NCBI RefSeq assembly: GCF_020080835.1
Contig: NC_058159.1
Coordinates: forward strand, 8,308,001 to 8,372,000
Direction: 5' to 3'
Length of the DNA stretch: 64,000 bases
Origin: Cotesia glomerata
Taxonomy: Eukaryota; Arthropoda; Insecta; Hymenoptera; Braconidae
How positions within the stretch are numbered: the first letter of the stretch is position 1; each line of letters starts with the position of its first letter. Shown here piece by piece: positions 31,209 to 44,327 of this stretch. Made by a program: the position numbers and the translations under genes. The notes under the pieces are model-generated. The model searched no databases and was not told where the DNA came from. It was given only the letters and a program-made list of their open reading frames with translations.

Positions 31209-32879
31209 CAAGTACGACCATTTATGAAAATTAGCAACATTAGAAAATTTTTGTACCTTAACCTTATTACTTGTATATAATGTACTAGAGAATATTAATT
31301 CGACATTATAATTATTAAACATTATTCTTTGTATTGTATTTAAAATTACTATTCGACACATATTTCAGCGCAATAAAACCTTAGCAAGTTTCAAATACTT
31401 ATTTTATTGACAATAAAAACTTTTTTAACTATTCATTGTACACTTTAAATTTTATTTTATTCCTTTATCAATAATAGTTTGTGAACAGAAAATATTTATT
31501 TATCTTGATAATTATAAATTATAGGTAATGTGTAATGTTCTATTCATAGCAGGTTGTATGGAAATTTTATAGAGCATAAATTTAGAACTTACAACAAATA
31601 AAAATTTGGCCATTAAACGTGGCTTATTTGAAGTTCTTATCCATAGTTTCTTAATAGTATCTATCATTGATCTGCAGTATTAAAAGTTAGACGAAATGCT
31701 AATTATATTAGTAACATACACTTGAGAATTGTCGGAAACTGACGGCTGTCACGCAGCCACGAGTTCAAAGCAATAAAGATATGATCGTGGTTATAGTACA
31801 GAACGTAATCGAGTGTATATGGGAATGTTGGGTCATTTTTTATTTCCTTATGTCTTACATCTTATATCTAATCGCAGTAGCATCGAGTCCAGCAATTAAA
31901 TTTTATGGATAAAAATAAAATCCAGACAATAAATAGTTCGCTGTAATTAGTAATTAACTGATATCGATTTATGCAGAATAATATTTTATTTTCTTTATTC
32001 CATTTATTTACTAATTGATTTTTTCTATTTATCCAGCACTCCGAATGAACAAATAAAAAAGAAAACAATGGCACAAAAAGTATAATGAAAAAATTGAGAG
32101 CAACGGCAATTTTATCCAGTTGTTTTTTTATAGCAACGTTCGTTATTTGCCGTTTTCTTTTTTTGCTATTTGCTGTTCACATATGCATACTTTACATCTA
32201 TAAATATATGTATATTCATATACATATAAATATATAGAGGTAAAGATATAGTTGTATGTTTTAACTGGCGAGTTAGCACTTTCCGGCCTGATGACTGGAT
32301 TCCAAAGTGGGTTATGTTGAAACAATAGATGAGCAAATGGATTTGCGGGTACTGCAATTATATTTCCCATTTTCGTTTTGAATTTCGTGTATTTACAATT
32401 GATTAAGAATTATTACTCTGCTATATTTAATTGTTTTTATTAATTTATTTTTAATCCGCTGAATATATAACAGTGTGTTGACAATGTACTTCGTGGAATG
32501 AAAAGCACTCAAGAGTCCACTAATGATCGATAAAAAAAATTTATTCGGTGAATCTTTCGATTAATCGACGTTTTTTTGATAAAAAATATTTTAGGATAAC
32601 TTTGATTTTTATCTTCATGTCTATATTATTTGTTGCACTCAAAAAACTGCTTCGAATGTTTTAAAACGCATATGCAAACTTTAAAAACTTATTTAAAAAA
32701 TATTGCAATCCAAAAATTTTTGAAAAACGTATTTCTGCAAATGAGTTAACAATTGTTAAGCTATAAAAGTTCAAAAACCTTCTAGAAGGTATATTTTGAA
32801 TCATGTTAGTTCAAAAATAATAGGAAGTTTTTCGAGGCCTTAAAGGCCAGCCATTTTCAGAACCTAACTTGATATAGAT
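31209..32879. other. Intergenic stretch, no gene recognised
   Basis: AT-rich. Short open frames near 31868-32370 on the minus strand have no domain and no coding signature. Confidence 0.3.
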
Positions 32880-33115
32880 ATTTATGTCATAAGGCCGTGA
32901 AGTGGCGGTTTTCTGACAGCGATGATATTTCAATATGCGCTTAATTTAAGGTTTGTGGCGGGAAGGTCCGAAACGTGCGTAATTTTAACGTTCGAGGCGT
33001 AGCCGAGGACGGAAATTTACACTCGTTTTCGAACATTCGCGTCACAAACGTAAAGCGAATGTCGAATAAAAGTTGTTGTCAAAATCACCACTAAACGGCC
33101 GAATGACATACAATA
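32880..33115. repeat. Hairpin element with GC-rich core
   Basis: The left arm 'aaggccgtgaagtggcggtttt', then 'gacagcgatgatatt' and 'gtttgtg', pairs with the right arm 'cacaaacg', 'gttgttgtcaaaatcaccac', 'taaacggcc'. The centre holds 'cgttcgaggcgtagccgag', an imperfect palindrome. Same architecture as 7751-7978, 36170-36300, 36325-36420 and 56540-56770. Confidence 0.6.
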
Positions 33116-33349
33116 TTTTTTTTTATTATCGCTCCATAAGTTTAAGTTTTGAGGGATAGGAGGCAAATAATGACATATTTAAATTTTACGAAGTTTCACA
33201 AGGGCAAAAAAAATTAATTTTATATTAATTATCTTTTTATTAATCTTAAAATCTTGCTCACGTCCAGAAAATGTAAATAACTTTTTATTAGTATTCATTT
33301 ATGGCGTTGTTGTTATTTTATTAACATTAGATCCGCTTCGTAATAAACT
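33116..33349. other. Short AT-rich stretch
   Basis: Nothing recognised. Confidence 0.3.
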
Positions 33350-33610
33350 GCCAGCAGAGAAATAATTAGCGCCACTCAATAGTAACTAAGTTTGAAATTG
33401 ACTAAAAATAATTGGTCAGTACGCTAGAATTTGACTTTTTTTTTACAATATCTCTCAATTTCGTCTGGGTGTACACGAAAAGTTCGTAAAAAAAAGGAGG
33501 GGGTAATACTTCACGGCCCAGGCCGTGAAAAAAAGACGGTATGGTAGTCTCTAGAAAAGAGTCCCTTTACGGACGCCACCCAGCGCTCAAAAGTTGAACT
33601 TTTGGAGCGA
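33350..33610. repeat. Dispersed repeat, copy 2
   Basis: Counterpart of 1519-1775, same orientation; see there for shared landmarks. Ends 'ttacggacgccacccag'. Confidence 0.55.
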
Positions 33611-33649
33611 GTATAACAAAAAAAAATTTCTGCTATGTCCCTTTAAAAA

Positions 33650-33960
33650 ACTGACCATATCTGGCTTAACATATCCTAACATGACTTGATATACCCATAA
33701 AGAATTTTTTGACCAAAAATAGTGTTATGAATTTCCAATAGAGGACGCATAATAGAGGACGAATCGCTAAATTGTCTTCTTTTGAAAGAGTCAAGATTGA
33801 GGTGTAAACCACTTTTCGTTGAATCCGACATGTCAATTGATCTATACATTTTTAGAAAAAATAAAAATTGAAAAATTATAATAAATTATTTTTTTCATGC
33901 TTACATATAGCCATATATAACCAGATTAGGCAATATATAGCTGTATTAGAAGATTTGTTT
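33650..33960. repeat. TGATAT-type dispersed repeat
   Basis: Contains 'gacttgatatacccata', 'tttttgaccaaaaat', 'gaggacgcataa', and 'gagtcaagattgaggtgtaa', which have counterparts in the same order at 14860-15340 and partly at 39670-39800. Confidence 0.5.
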
Positions 33961-36169
33961 ATGATGGTCGAAATCTGGATTGATTTTTTCATTAATTATT
34001 TTTAGTTTTTTCTAATATGAAAAATTTTTTTCTCACAATCTAATAATATTTTTCAGATAAAAAGTGCATAAAATGAATAGTATATTGATCGCGAAAAATA
34101 AGGTATTTGTTCTTATTATTAAAATTATTTATACTGAAACACTAAATTTTTGCTTAATTTAAAAATTTAATTATTTAGGCCATTAGACCTCGCGGATAAG
34201 AAAATAATCGCCTAAACTTCTAAAAATTGGGATTCGCTATTAGTTAGTATTAAACTATTAATAGAATTTTAGTAGGTTTTAGTAGTAAGTTTTATAAATT
34301 TTGGTGAGTAATCACCTAATAGTGGTAATAGTGGTATAGTAGTAAATTGACTAATATCAAACGTGGTGGTTGACACCGGGGGATAGATCGAAGTGTCGAT
34401 CAATGCTCAGGTTTTGAGGCTCGTAGCTGATTTTCCCCTCCTCGTGTCGTCTTGTGACCTCACGGGGGCTACACATTAATTTAGCTAGTGTCGGTAACGG
34501 AAATTTCGGGTGGTAGTTCGCCAGGCTGATAAAATCGGGACATTTTGCAGTGTCTCAATACTTATTATTATTTTTTTTCTGTTTCTTCTCACTTGATCAC
34601 TTACAGATCGATTACAAAAAATCTGAACTGCAAACAATCGATCTGCAATGATTCAAAACAACAGAAAAATCGATGATTATTGATTAATTACCGATAATAT
34701 ACTGTAATAATTTTTGCAAAATACTTAAAAAAAAATATTATCATTTCCTTTTTACAAATCAAAAGCTACGGATCAATTGTCTCCGGATCAGCGGTCGCGT
34801 CAACCATAGAGACAGAAATTAATTAAAAAAAGTTACAGAAATAATATCAAATTTCGTCAATCATCTGTTTAAAAACAAAAAGGATAATTTGATTAATGAA
34901 AAAAATCAAGACGCAAAAATTTTTCTCTTTTCAGATGGTTTTTTTAAACTAGGTCCTTAAGTCTACGATTAAAATCATACATTTGTAATTCTCTCGTTTG
35001 TATTCATCTGAATATTCATAAAGTGTTTCATAACTCTTTATACTCAGTGATGGACGACCCCTGGAGTTTGTACAAGAGCTATAGCTTAAGAAAAGAATCT
35101 ACTTTCGTGCCTAATACTTTTATCTGAATTACCAAGTATATAAAACGTGATACAGACAAAGACTGTGATGTACATAAAAAATTTTTTTTCATCCACTTTT
35201 ATCTACATTAAGCAACGAGAATTTAATCTGTTGCCTCGAGTAAATCCTGAGAGTCTGTTGGCATTCGCAGATAAATTATTGGGACATTTTTATTTTGATA
35301 AAAGTAAAATTAAATTAGCGAAAAGTATTTTATCTGGATTGAGAAACTTGAACAATTCAATAATGTTAAATTAATATTTCTCAAGCTAAAATATTAAATT
35401 TCTCGGTTATATAAATAAAGTAATGTTTTGGATTCCATTGAATTAAATTTTTCGCTCGGAGAGATCAATAAACAATTTAGACATACTTGATGAAAAAAAT
35501 GTTAATAAAAATTTAAATTTTATGAATTGTTGAGTGAACGTTACTAAGGACACGCAAAAGTCAAATGTTGTAGGTTTGATCGAGACTCAAGTGTTCATAA
35601 GTGGTGCAATCTTGCAGCTGTAATTTTGTGCAAATAGTAATATCGTGCAGACTGACTGGCTGCTGCTGGAACAGTCACTTGCGTGCCAAGCAATCGTTTG
35701 CATTATGACTCAAGCCAACCACCAGTAAGAGACTACGGTTATACAATATACATCTGCTACATAAAACCAATTAAAATCCTATCCACTAATATCAAAAGTT
35801 CACTGTTGTCAGCATTTTGTGGCTTCCTATCAATCATTTTAATTTAATTATTTCACCAACTGTATGTTATTTTATTTACCATAAGATTTCAGACTAGTAT
35901 AACTATTTTATCTGTTTCCATGTGGCACAATTATTTATCTACGACTACATTCATAAGTGTTATAATTATTGTGATCAATTTTAAATAAAAGTAAAATCAA
36001 CGAGAATCAATATAATACAGCATCAATCTTTAAAGACTAAAGATTAATCATATGATAATTTTGGGGGAGAAAATTAATGACCCGGACAATATTCGCCTGG
36101 GATGTTATTAGATGCAACATTTTTGAACGGGACATTCAGTTATGCTCACAAATCTTTCCTATCGTAGAA
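33961..36169. other. Intergenic stretch, no gene recognised
   Basis: AT-rich with a GC-richer patch at 34370-34540. A 75-codon frame at 35147-35374 has no recognisable domain; splice signals around it are not convincing. Confidence 0.3.
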
Positions 36170-36300
36170 CATTGATTAAAAATAGTATATTACACTATTA
36201 GGGCAAAAAGTTTGAGATTTCTGCACGGCGCGCAGTTCAGAGCTCTCAAACTTCTGCCCGTGTAGTGTATACTATTTTTCTTTATAGCCGGTCGAAAGTA
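36170..36300. repeat. Hairpin element
   Basis: 'aaaaatagtatattacac' (36179-36196) pairs with 'gtgtatactatttttc' (36265-36280); inward, 'gggcaaaaagtttgaga' pairs with 'tctcaaacttctgccc'. GC-rich centre 'gcacggcgcgcagttcag'. Confidence 0.65.
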
Positions 36301-36324
36301 CGTAAAATATTTCATGTACTGTAT

Positions 36325-36420
36325 CGAAAAAAAATTGATGCCTGCCCCCGACATTTGCGGCACGAGTGAAGCGAGTGCTCCTGGTCGGGGGGAGGGGGGG
36401 GGGCAGGCATCAAATAAAAA
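36325..36420. repeat. Hairpin element with G-rich right arm
   Basis: 'ttgatgcctgcccccgac' pairs with 'gtcggggggaggggg...gcaggcatcaa'. The core has 'gcacgagtgaagcgagtgc', an imperfect palindrome of the same style as the other hairpins. The right arm has an expanded G run (36381-36400). Confidence 0.7.
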
Positions 36421-36600
36421 AAAATTAATGTAAAATCAAATAAAAAATAATTAAAAAACATTTTTTTTTTAATTTTTAGATTAAATAAAACTGAAATTTC
36501 TTGAATTCAACAAACATATTAAAGATTATTCTCGGTTAAAAATAGAACAAAAGAGCATATTATCTGAAAATTAACAATAATTAATAAAAATCAAATCAAA
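36421..36600. other. AT-rich stretch
   Basis: Nothing recognised. Confidence 0.3.
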
Positions 36601-36998
36601 TTAGAAAGAAAACCGAAAAAAGTGTTTTTTCGGAATTACTCCGAAATTTTTTGTTCTATCAATTTAAACTTGAAGATTCTTTATGAAACTTAAAAAACTG
36701 CGTCGAATGCTACCAACCGCGTGAAAATCGGTTCATTCATTCAAAAGTTATTGCGATTTGAAAATTCAAAAAATAGTGTTTTATCAAACTTCTATCAAAC
36801 TTTTGAGCTTGAAGAGCTCAAAAGCATACAAAAGCTATTTTTTTTATCTCGGAGAGCTCAAAATAACACACAAATTGTATTTATGAGCTCGAAGAGCTCA
36901 AAAACGTCATAAGTGCAATTTCACGCGTTTAGGTTTTGAATTGGCGGGAAGTTGCAGGGATGGCCTTCAGGGTCAACCGTTTTCCAAATTTTTTTTAA
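36601..36998 (+). mobile_element. 'AACTTCCCGC' repeat family, copy B (3' part only)
   Basis: Matches the right-hand third of copy A (4675-5030) in the same orientation: 'gaaaaccgaaaaaagtgttttttcgg', several 'gagctcgaagagctcaaaa' palindromes, and the terminal 'gcgggaagttgcagggatgg' block. The other end and the (TG)n tract are missing. Confidence 0.7.
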
Positions 36999-39589
36999 GT
37001 AGGTTTTATTATTATTATTATTTTTGATTTTTGCAATCATATTTTTTATTATTTTCCATTGAATAGATTGCCTAAAAAACTGAGAATAATCAGCGTGACA
37101 TTGAAATTTTCATGGATCTAACATTGTTATCGTTAAGTCCAAGTTTCCAAAAATTTAATTATAATTTAATAATTTAATAATAATTCATTAACCATGAACG
37201 AAAACAACATTAATAATTTATTATAGTTTGTTTCTCATAGAGATAAATTTTGGAGATTAAGAGGTATTGTCTAAAATAATGACAAATCATAAACAATTTT
37301 GTCAAAATATTAATTATTATCCAAGTCGTCTCGATTCTAAATACAATGTGCGTTAAATTAATTTCGTCGGTGAGCTTGGCTAGAACCGTGCCCATACCGT
37401 GAAGGTCACTCACATATGAAGTGGCTGATAAAATCAAACACACATGTAAGAGTACAATGGAGGCGTACAATCGGTAACGTTTAAAACACTCCCGAAATAA
37501 AACAAGTATTTCTGAATGAAATTATCAAAAATATGTGAAGTGAACTTTTAATTTTTTCGTCTCTTGAGTTCAAGCCTAAGTAAAATTTTATAATTAATGA
37601 AGTTTAAATTGACTTTTAAAACTTTTTACGGTTACATTCACTTGTCAGTTCGATAATCTCAAACTATTATAAATTGAAAAAGATTATACTTACTAATCCA
37701 CCGAACAAAGATTTTTCCAAAAATCAACAACTATAATTTTTTATCAAAAATTTAATTTGATTATATGCCTTAAGCGCGAGCGTAGGTATGCTCTGCTCTC
37801 GCTTAAAAATGAAAACACTAGGTTCCGTCAGAGTTTTATTTAAATAAATAATAATATAGTGGTTAAAGTAGGTCAGCCTTTATACCACAATAAAAGAAAA
37901 CATTTTCCTAAACAGTCATTTTTCTAAACCGTAAACAGCTGGTCCAACCTAAAATTCAGATAAAAAATGGATTTTTCAGAAAAAATTCTGTAAAATACGT
38001 GTAACACTCTTTTTGTAATCACCATAACTTTCAAAAAACAAAACTAATTCTTTTAAATTTTATTTCAATATGTCCGTAAATTCATCGTGACAAACTGATT
38101 AAAAAACTACAACTCTATTATTATTCGTTTGATTATAAAATAATAAAAATGCGTATTGTCGAAGCTAAAAAATTTACATCTCAGGCTACCATATATGAAA
38201 ACAATATATGAACAGAGTTAGTGAAGACCTGCTTCTTCTATCGGTGCGTGCTAAATGGCGTTAGCAAAGATTTTCATTCTATCCGCGGGAATTTTATTAT
38301 TCTGTAATCTAACAGAGTATTGTTTTTTTTTCTCTGTGATTGATATTTTATCTACTTTGAAAAATTTACAATTAACACGAGCGCTTAAGGTATGCACATT
38401 TGGATTTTCCAAACTTTTTTTAAAAAACTGAATCAAAACAAATTAATGTAATTCAAAATTTAATCATAAATCTAAAGTAATTTACGATAATATTTAATAG
38501 CGTGATGAAGAGATTAAAATACAAGTTCATAATTAAAGAAGTATCAACATTTATTTTATTATTTTATTATTTATATCTACTTATAGCAATTTAGATTCGG
38601 TAGATTCAGGCAGTATATAAAGCAGTAGACGACCCTGTTACCATGATGCAGTGAATAATCCTCGTGGGAAATACCCACGAATATTCACACATGTGCTAAC
38701 GCTTGATTTATTTCAAGTCCTCCAGGCATTTCTGAGAAACGTGCCTAATCTTTTGTGTCGCACACAGCTCAGCTCTAGGAAAACACCATCGCTTCATCGT
38801 GAAACTGAATTTCCGAAGATCAAAATTGTATAACCGTTCGCAGACACACTCAATGATTCCCCCAGTGAGTCGCAAAAATGAACCATTGATTTTAAAATTA
38901 ATGTTACGGCAGTTAAAAGACATATCATTAGGGTAACAGCTAACGAACCGTTTTATTTTCAACTGAGTAACTAACTATACGTGAGATAAACTTTTATTTC
39001 TATAGTAGAAGTTTTTTATGGACAATTTTTTTCGCAATTAATTGTACTGGGTTACGGAATTTGACTTTATGGACTGAAGATCATGGACCGTTGAATCAAA
39101 TATTAATAGTTATCTATTGATGAAAAAAAATCTTGAGTCAAGAACATCAAAATCAAGAGGAAAATTTGGAAGCTGCTCTTTTATAAGATACTTTTTTTGT
39201 ATTTACGGGAAAGTTAATTATTTAAGAGCATTTCTTAAAAAATATAAATAAAAAATCGTAGATTTTAATATAATTAAAAATAAAATCAAACAAAGTGTAA
39301 TTGGATAATAAGGCATACGGGCTTAGAATACTTACTTTAATAATTAAAGTATATTTATTCTCTCACCATGAAATAGTGAAAATTCCTTCAAATAAGAACC
39401 CGCGTCGTTTGTTTCTACATTTCGAAGTAATTGAATATTCATTTATTATTCGAGGAAATTATCACTTATTGATGTTTAGAGAGAAATATACATTTGCTAC
39501 TTTTAGATCCTGTTATTTCTTAATTATACTGTGATTGTTGATCTTAAATACTATGCTGCAAATTATTTTATTATCCGAGAAAAATATTT
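36999..39589. other. Intergenic stretch, no gene recognised
   Basis: AT-rich. A TATATAAAG word at 38615-38623 with a cytosine/guanine-richer stretch after it is the only promoter-like mark, and no gene follows that I can support. Confidence 0.3.
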
Positions 39590-39980
39590 TCTAGGAAACC
39601 TCATACGACCATATTCGGCCTTCCAAAAAATACATATTTCCACACATAATTTTATATTCACAACCAAAATTAGTGTTGAAAAAATCTGAGAGAGGGCGCA
39701 TGATTACTGAATCATCTCTCAATAAGAAATTTAAGTTTAAAATGTTGTAAAATAAAAATCACTTTTTCAACTTTTTATGGAGTTTGTCTGACATTAGTTT
39801 TTAAATAAATTAACTATTTAACTAATTTCAGTTTAATAAAACATCTTTATTGACGTATTCATTTTCTAAGAGAGATAGAAAAGTTAATAATTATTATAAA
39901 CATTCATTTTTTATCTTTATTTAAAGCCTGATATGATCATATATGATCACATCAACTCATATCAAAAACTTTTCTCACGG
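39590..39980. repeat. TGATAT-type dispersed repeat
   Basis: Contains 'tgagagagggcgcatga', 'aatcatctctcaataaga', and a terminal 'gcctgatatgatcatatatg'. The first two have clear counterparts at 15277-15320. Confidence 0.5.
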
Positions 39981-39984
39981 CGTT

Positions 39985-40125
39985 GCACAGTAGGCCTTAC
40001 TATCCGACTATTATAATATAATATAATAATTATAATATAAAATATGTTATTAAAATTGGATATTCCTTATTATATAAAAAATATCTCTCAGTTAAGCCTC
40101 ATTACTAACCAGTACTTTAATCATA
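39985..40125. mobile_element. Degenerate AT-rich short element with 'taggcctta' ends
   Basis: The right edge ('ctcagttaagcctcattact', then 'accagtacttta') resembles the right end of the outer element at 26061-26092, and the left edge has 'aggccttactatccgac'. A small diverged relative of the 15601/26092 ends is a reasonable but weak reading. Confidence 0.3.
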
Positions 40126-42893
40126 AATTTTTTAATAATTAAATTTACAACTTCATGAAAAATGTAACAATATTTAACCTCGAGTTGACGTAAGATCGTC
40201 GATATTCTAAAAGACGTAGGTCATGTTTTTCATTTTAAATTCAGAATACCTAATAAGCATTGTTGACCTGAAAAAAAGGTACGAATCGTTCAGCATGGTA
40301 GAGCTTTTTCCAAAATGAGAGAGCTCTATTCCAGCATAAAATGCCGCCTGCGAGCACTTGGTTTACAAGTGAGAATACTTCGACTGAAGAAAAAATTTTC
40401 AGCTATTTCAAGCTTGATCTAGCACTCTTGCATAGCGGTCCAACTAGACTGGATCGATTTCAGCAGAATTGAGAGAACTAGCTGCAACCTGTAGAACACT
40501 CATCGGCAACCAGTTCTTTTTCATTTTATTACTTCTACTTCGAGTGATTATCTATAGCTGTTGGATATAAAAAACTGCCCTCTAAATTGTCTTGATTGGT
40601 AGCAGCTGGTATCCAGATATAAAACAAAGAGAAGAAATTACGGTAGTCAACATTATTCCCGCTTTACTGATACCATTTTCGCCTTTTTACATCGCAGTTG
40701 AAAATTCGCCGATAACCACTTGGTCATTATCGTCTTTCTTACGTTAGCGCTCAAGTGTGTCTCTATTTCAACGGTTTTACCTTTTTTTACATCTCTCCGA
40801 GCAGAGGTACTTTCTCGGCAACGTTCAAACCCAATCGAGTGTAAGTAAGATTTCGACACCCTCACCAATATTACTCGACTTATTTTCTTAAAAAATATCG
40901 ACACACACGCCAAATATGAATCCATCGGGACCATCTGGTGCCCAACGTTTCTGTTCCTCTACTCGTCATTTCGATTAGATAAGGTAAGTGAAAGATATAG
41001 ACCGGTATAATCCTTGTTATTTTTTTCCTTTTTCAATACGTCTGACTGCTTTCGTGTATTTCCACTTGACTCATAACCTTTCACTTTAAAAGAAGAGTCA
41101 TAGAAGAGATAAATAAAAATAGCTGCCTTTGAAATATATAAAATCTTTTTATTTTTTTATTATTAACTACTGCTGGATGCAAAAAATGAAATAAAATTAA
41201 AAGCATCATTTTATTTTGGGTACTTTTGTTGCTTAAATATTTTTTTATCATCAAGTATTTTAGTTGAATTGAATAGCCACTACTGTCGTAGATGAAATTT
41301 TTTTACAGTGAAAAAAAAAACTTGATTCAAGAAGAAATATTCTTATCAAAATTTCAATCTTGGTTTTGAGAGATTCTGTTTAAATCAATTCAAGAAATGT
41401 ACTCGACAATCAAGAAAATAAAAATCGAGGATAGAGGGCAAAATTTTTTCATTCAAGAAGTCTGTAAGTTAAATGAAGCATTTTACAATTTTCGAATGAG
41501 ATAAACTATAAATCACCCAAAAATTTCTCTCTCAAAGATTAAGACATATGATAACTTTGTTTTAAGACATTACCAACTTTTTTCAAATATACCAACAGTC
41601 CTCCGATTTATGTAGTTTTTTATGTCATCAGAAGTAATTGTTAAATGGTACAACGAAGAAATTTATTCCTATTTCGACAATATAAAATTCTTAAAAAAAA
41701 CGAAATTATTCTTAATTTTCGCAAATAATTTTCTTTGATGTCGAATTTGATCGTACCAATCAAAAATAACATACTCTTCATCGAAGATGCCGAATTATTT
41801 GAAACAAAAAAAAAAGAGTTTGAAACAAAAAATTTTTAAATCGAAACAGTCGGTTTTTTTTTTCAAAACAATTTTTTTTTGTCACTGTATAAAAAGAATA
41901 AACTCTAAAATTAAGTAGTGGAAAAAATTTTGATGTAAAATCTGCTCTTATCAAGTGAGATAAAATTAAATCTAATATGATCAAAATTTAAGTATATGTG
42001 TAAATCTGATTCAATAATCTTCTCAGGTCAATTTTAATTTGGACAGATTTGTAAAAAATGCGAAATTGTCCACATCTGATAATTTTGATCTGAACAGATC
42101 TAAACTTTTCTCTTGGGTTACCTTAATATTGGAAAATATCTTAAAATATTACTTAATGAATCAATATAAATTGTTTCAATTATTGTTGAGTCATTCAAAC
42201 AAAACATTTTATTTTTTTTTTTATAATTTATCTTACTTAAATTAAGAAAAAATAAAAGTAATTTTTATCCTCCAGAAATGATGTGAATTGAAGTAAAGTT
42301 GGTGAACAAAATATTTATTGGCTACATATTTTATCCGAACCTTTGCTGTCTTCTTAGCTCATATTTGTCTTCGATAGGCTAAAATGTCAACAATGATTTG
42401 TAGAGGTGTATCTTCTGGAGGTCATAAGAATTTATAGATGATTTTCTGTCTCGACAGATAACTCACAACATTTATGTTGCTGAGGGTTCTAAATGTGGTA
42501 GCATAGATGTATTATAACATACATCTGTAAATGTATATGGAGTGAGTTGAACATGTACTACTCGATAGAGGACATTGATGCTTGGACGATATCGACAACG
42601 TATGAGATATGTAGCAGTACACCAAGAACTTCTAAAAAATTTAGTCATATGTTTCGTAAGCTCATATTACAATATAAGCCTTTAATTCGAATATCAATTT
42701 CGATTTCTATCAAAGTAATTAAAGTAATGAATTTTTAAGTTATACCAAGTGGAGTTAAAAAAACGTTATACAATTTTGAGTCGATCAATTAAGAAGCTTA
42801 CATAAAAATAAGATTTTTAAATAAACTATATCGATAACTTCCTTCAAAACATGATAATGTTAACACTGCAACTTTTCAAAAACATAATTAACT
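40126..42893. other. Intergenic stretch, no gene recognised
   Basis: Includes a GC-richer patch at 40260-40520 and 40640-40980 without a credible frame, and 'cttgattcaag'-type fragments at 41315-41480. Confidence 0.3.
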
Positions 42894-43205
42894 ACACGGA
42901 AAGAAAAATATGAGAACTATTCCCATAATTTTATGGTAACAGTTCCCAGGCAATTATAGGAACTGTTCCCATGAATGATGGGAACTGTTCCTATAATTAT
43001 AGGAAATTTTCCCATAATGATGGGAATGGTTCCCATAATGGTATAGGAATGGTTTCTATAATTATAGGAATGATTCATATACAATTATAGGAACCATTCC
43101 CATAATATTATGGGAAATACTCCCACAATGGTATAGGAAGGATTCTTAGAATATTATAGGAATCATTCCTATACCATTATGGGAATCATTCTCAAAATAA
43201 AATAA
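42894..43205. repeat. Tandem array of 'ttcctataattataggaa' palindromes
   Basis: At least ten variants of 'ggaa..gttcccataat.atggg/aattatagg', each itself nearly palindromic, spaced 25-35 bp. The array begins next to an 'acacggaaagaaaaat' edge, similar to the edges at 30156 and 62294, so it may be the interior of a small foldback element whose other end is unclear. Confidence 0.7.
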
Positions 43206-43278
43206 AGATAAAATCTTTGTGCGGAGTGAGTTCGAAATGATTCCTATAATATATACGCGGAAAAAAAAAATTGGGGCA

Positions 43279-43332
43279 GCCACATGATTTTCATGTTGTA
43301 GGCAATAATAGTTAAAACAACAATAATAATTA

Positions 43333-43389
<57 letters not shown>

Positions 43390-44327
43390 CTATATTATTA
43401 AGAGAATAAGGAAAATTTTGTGGCCAGTGTATTGTTTCATATCATTCTCACCAATAGTCAATTTATTATAATAAGAATTTAGGCTGCATTTGAAAATGCT
43501 CTGTGTCTAGATACATAATGAAGAAATGACCTTGTATCTGGTAAACTATTGACATTTTTAAAGATATAATAGATAAAAACAGATTTTAAAGATAAGCTCA
43601 TCTCGATGTTACACTCATCAAGAACTTTCATTTGAGTACTCACATGCATTTTTGATATATTTTTCATATATACATTTATACAATATAAATAAATATATAA
43701 AATATATGAAAAATTGATGTGGGTACTCAAATGAAAGGTCTTGATGAGTGTAATGTCGGGATGAGCTTATATCTTTAAAAATGTCAACAATTCACAAGAT
43801 ACAAGGTCATTTCTTAATTATTGAAATTTTTAAAAATATAAGCTCGTGTTAATGTTACACTCATCAAGGGCTTTAATTTGAGTACCCACATGTATTTTTG
43901 ATATATTTTTCATATATACATATATATAATATACATAAATATATAAAATATATGAAAAATTGATGTGATTACTCAAATGAAAGGCCTCGATGAGTGTAAC
44001 ATCAATATGAGCTTATATCTTTAAAAATGTCAATAGTTCACAAGATTCAAGGTCATTTCTCAATTATATGCTTAGAGATAGAGCATTTTCGAATGCAACC
44101 TAAATATCTATTATAAATTGACTATCGACGAGAATGATATGAAACCTTGAAAAAGCACAAATTCATGTCAAGTCCTTTGCAATGACATTAAATTTCACTA
44201 AAAAATCGATTTCATCATGTAACTATCCAGGAGACAAAATTGTTCTTATTCTCTTAATAATATAAATTATTATTATCATTATTGTTGTTTTAACTATTAT
44301 TGCCTGCCACATGAAAATCATGTTGCT
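43279..44327. mobile_element. 1.05-kb inverted repeat with two internal palindromes
   Basis: The outer arms 'ccacatgattttcatgttg', 'ggcaataatagttaaaacaa' and 'attattaagagaataag' are mirrored at 44240-44327. Inside, 'aatttaggctgcatttgaaa' (43467) pairs with 'cgaatgcaacctaaat' (44091). Within that are two successive palindromes of about 220-270 bp (43590-43790 and 43840-44030), each with arms such as 'gttacactcatcaag...ttt.atttgagta' around an AT-rich loop 'tatatttttcatatataca'. The two palindromes are tandem copies of each other. Confidence 0.8.
43337..43390. repeat. (AAT)n microsatellite
   Basis: About 18 AAT triplets in the left arm of the inverted repeat; the right arm has only a short counterpart, so it expanded after the inverted repeat formed. 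Confidence 0.9.

Noticed and set aside
40653..40934. 93-codon minus-strand frame
   Set aside because: Lysine/serine-rich AT-type translation with no recognisable motif.
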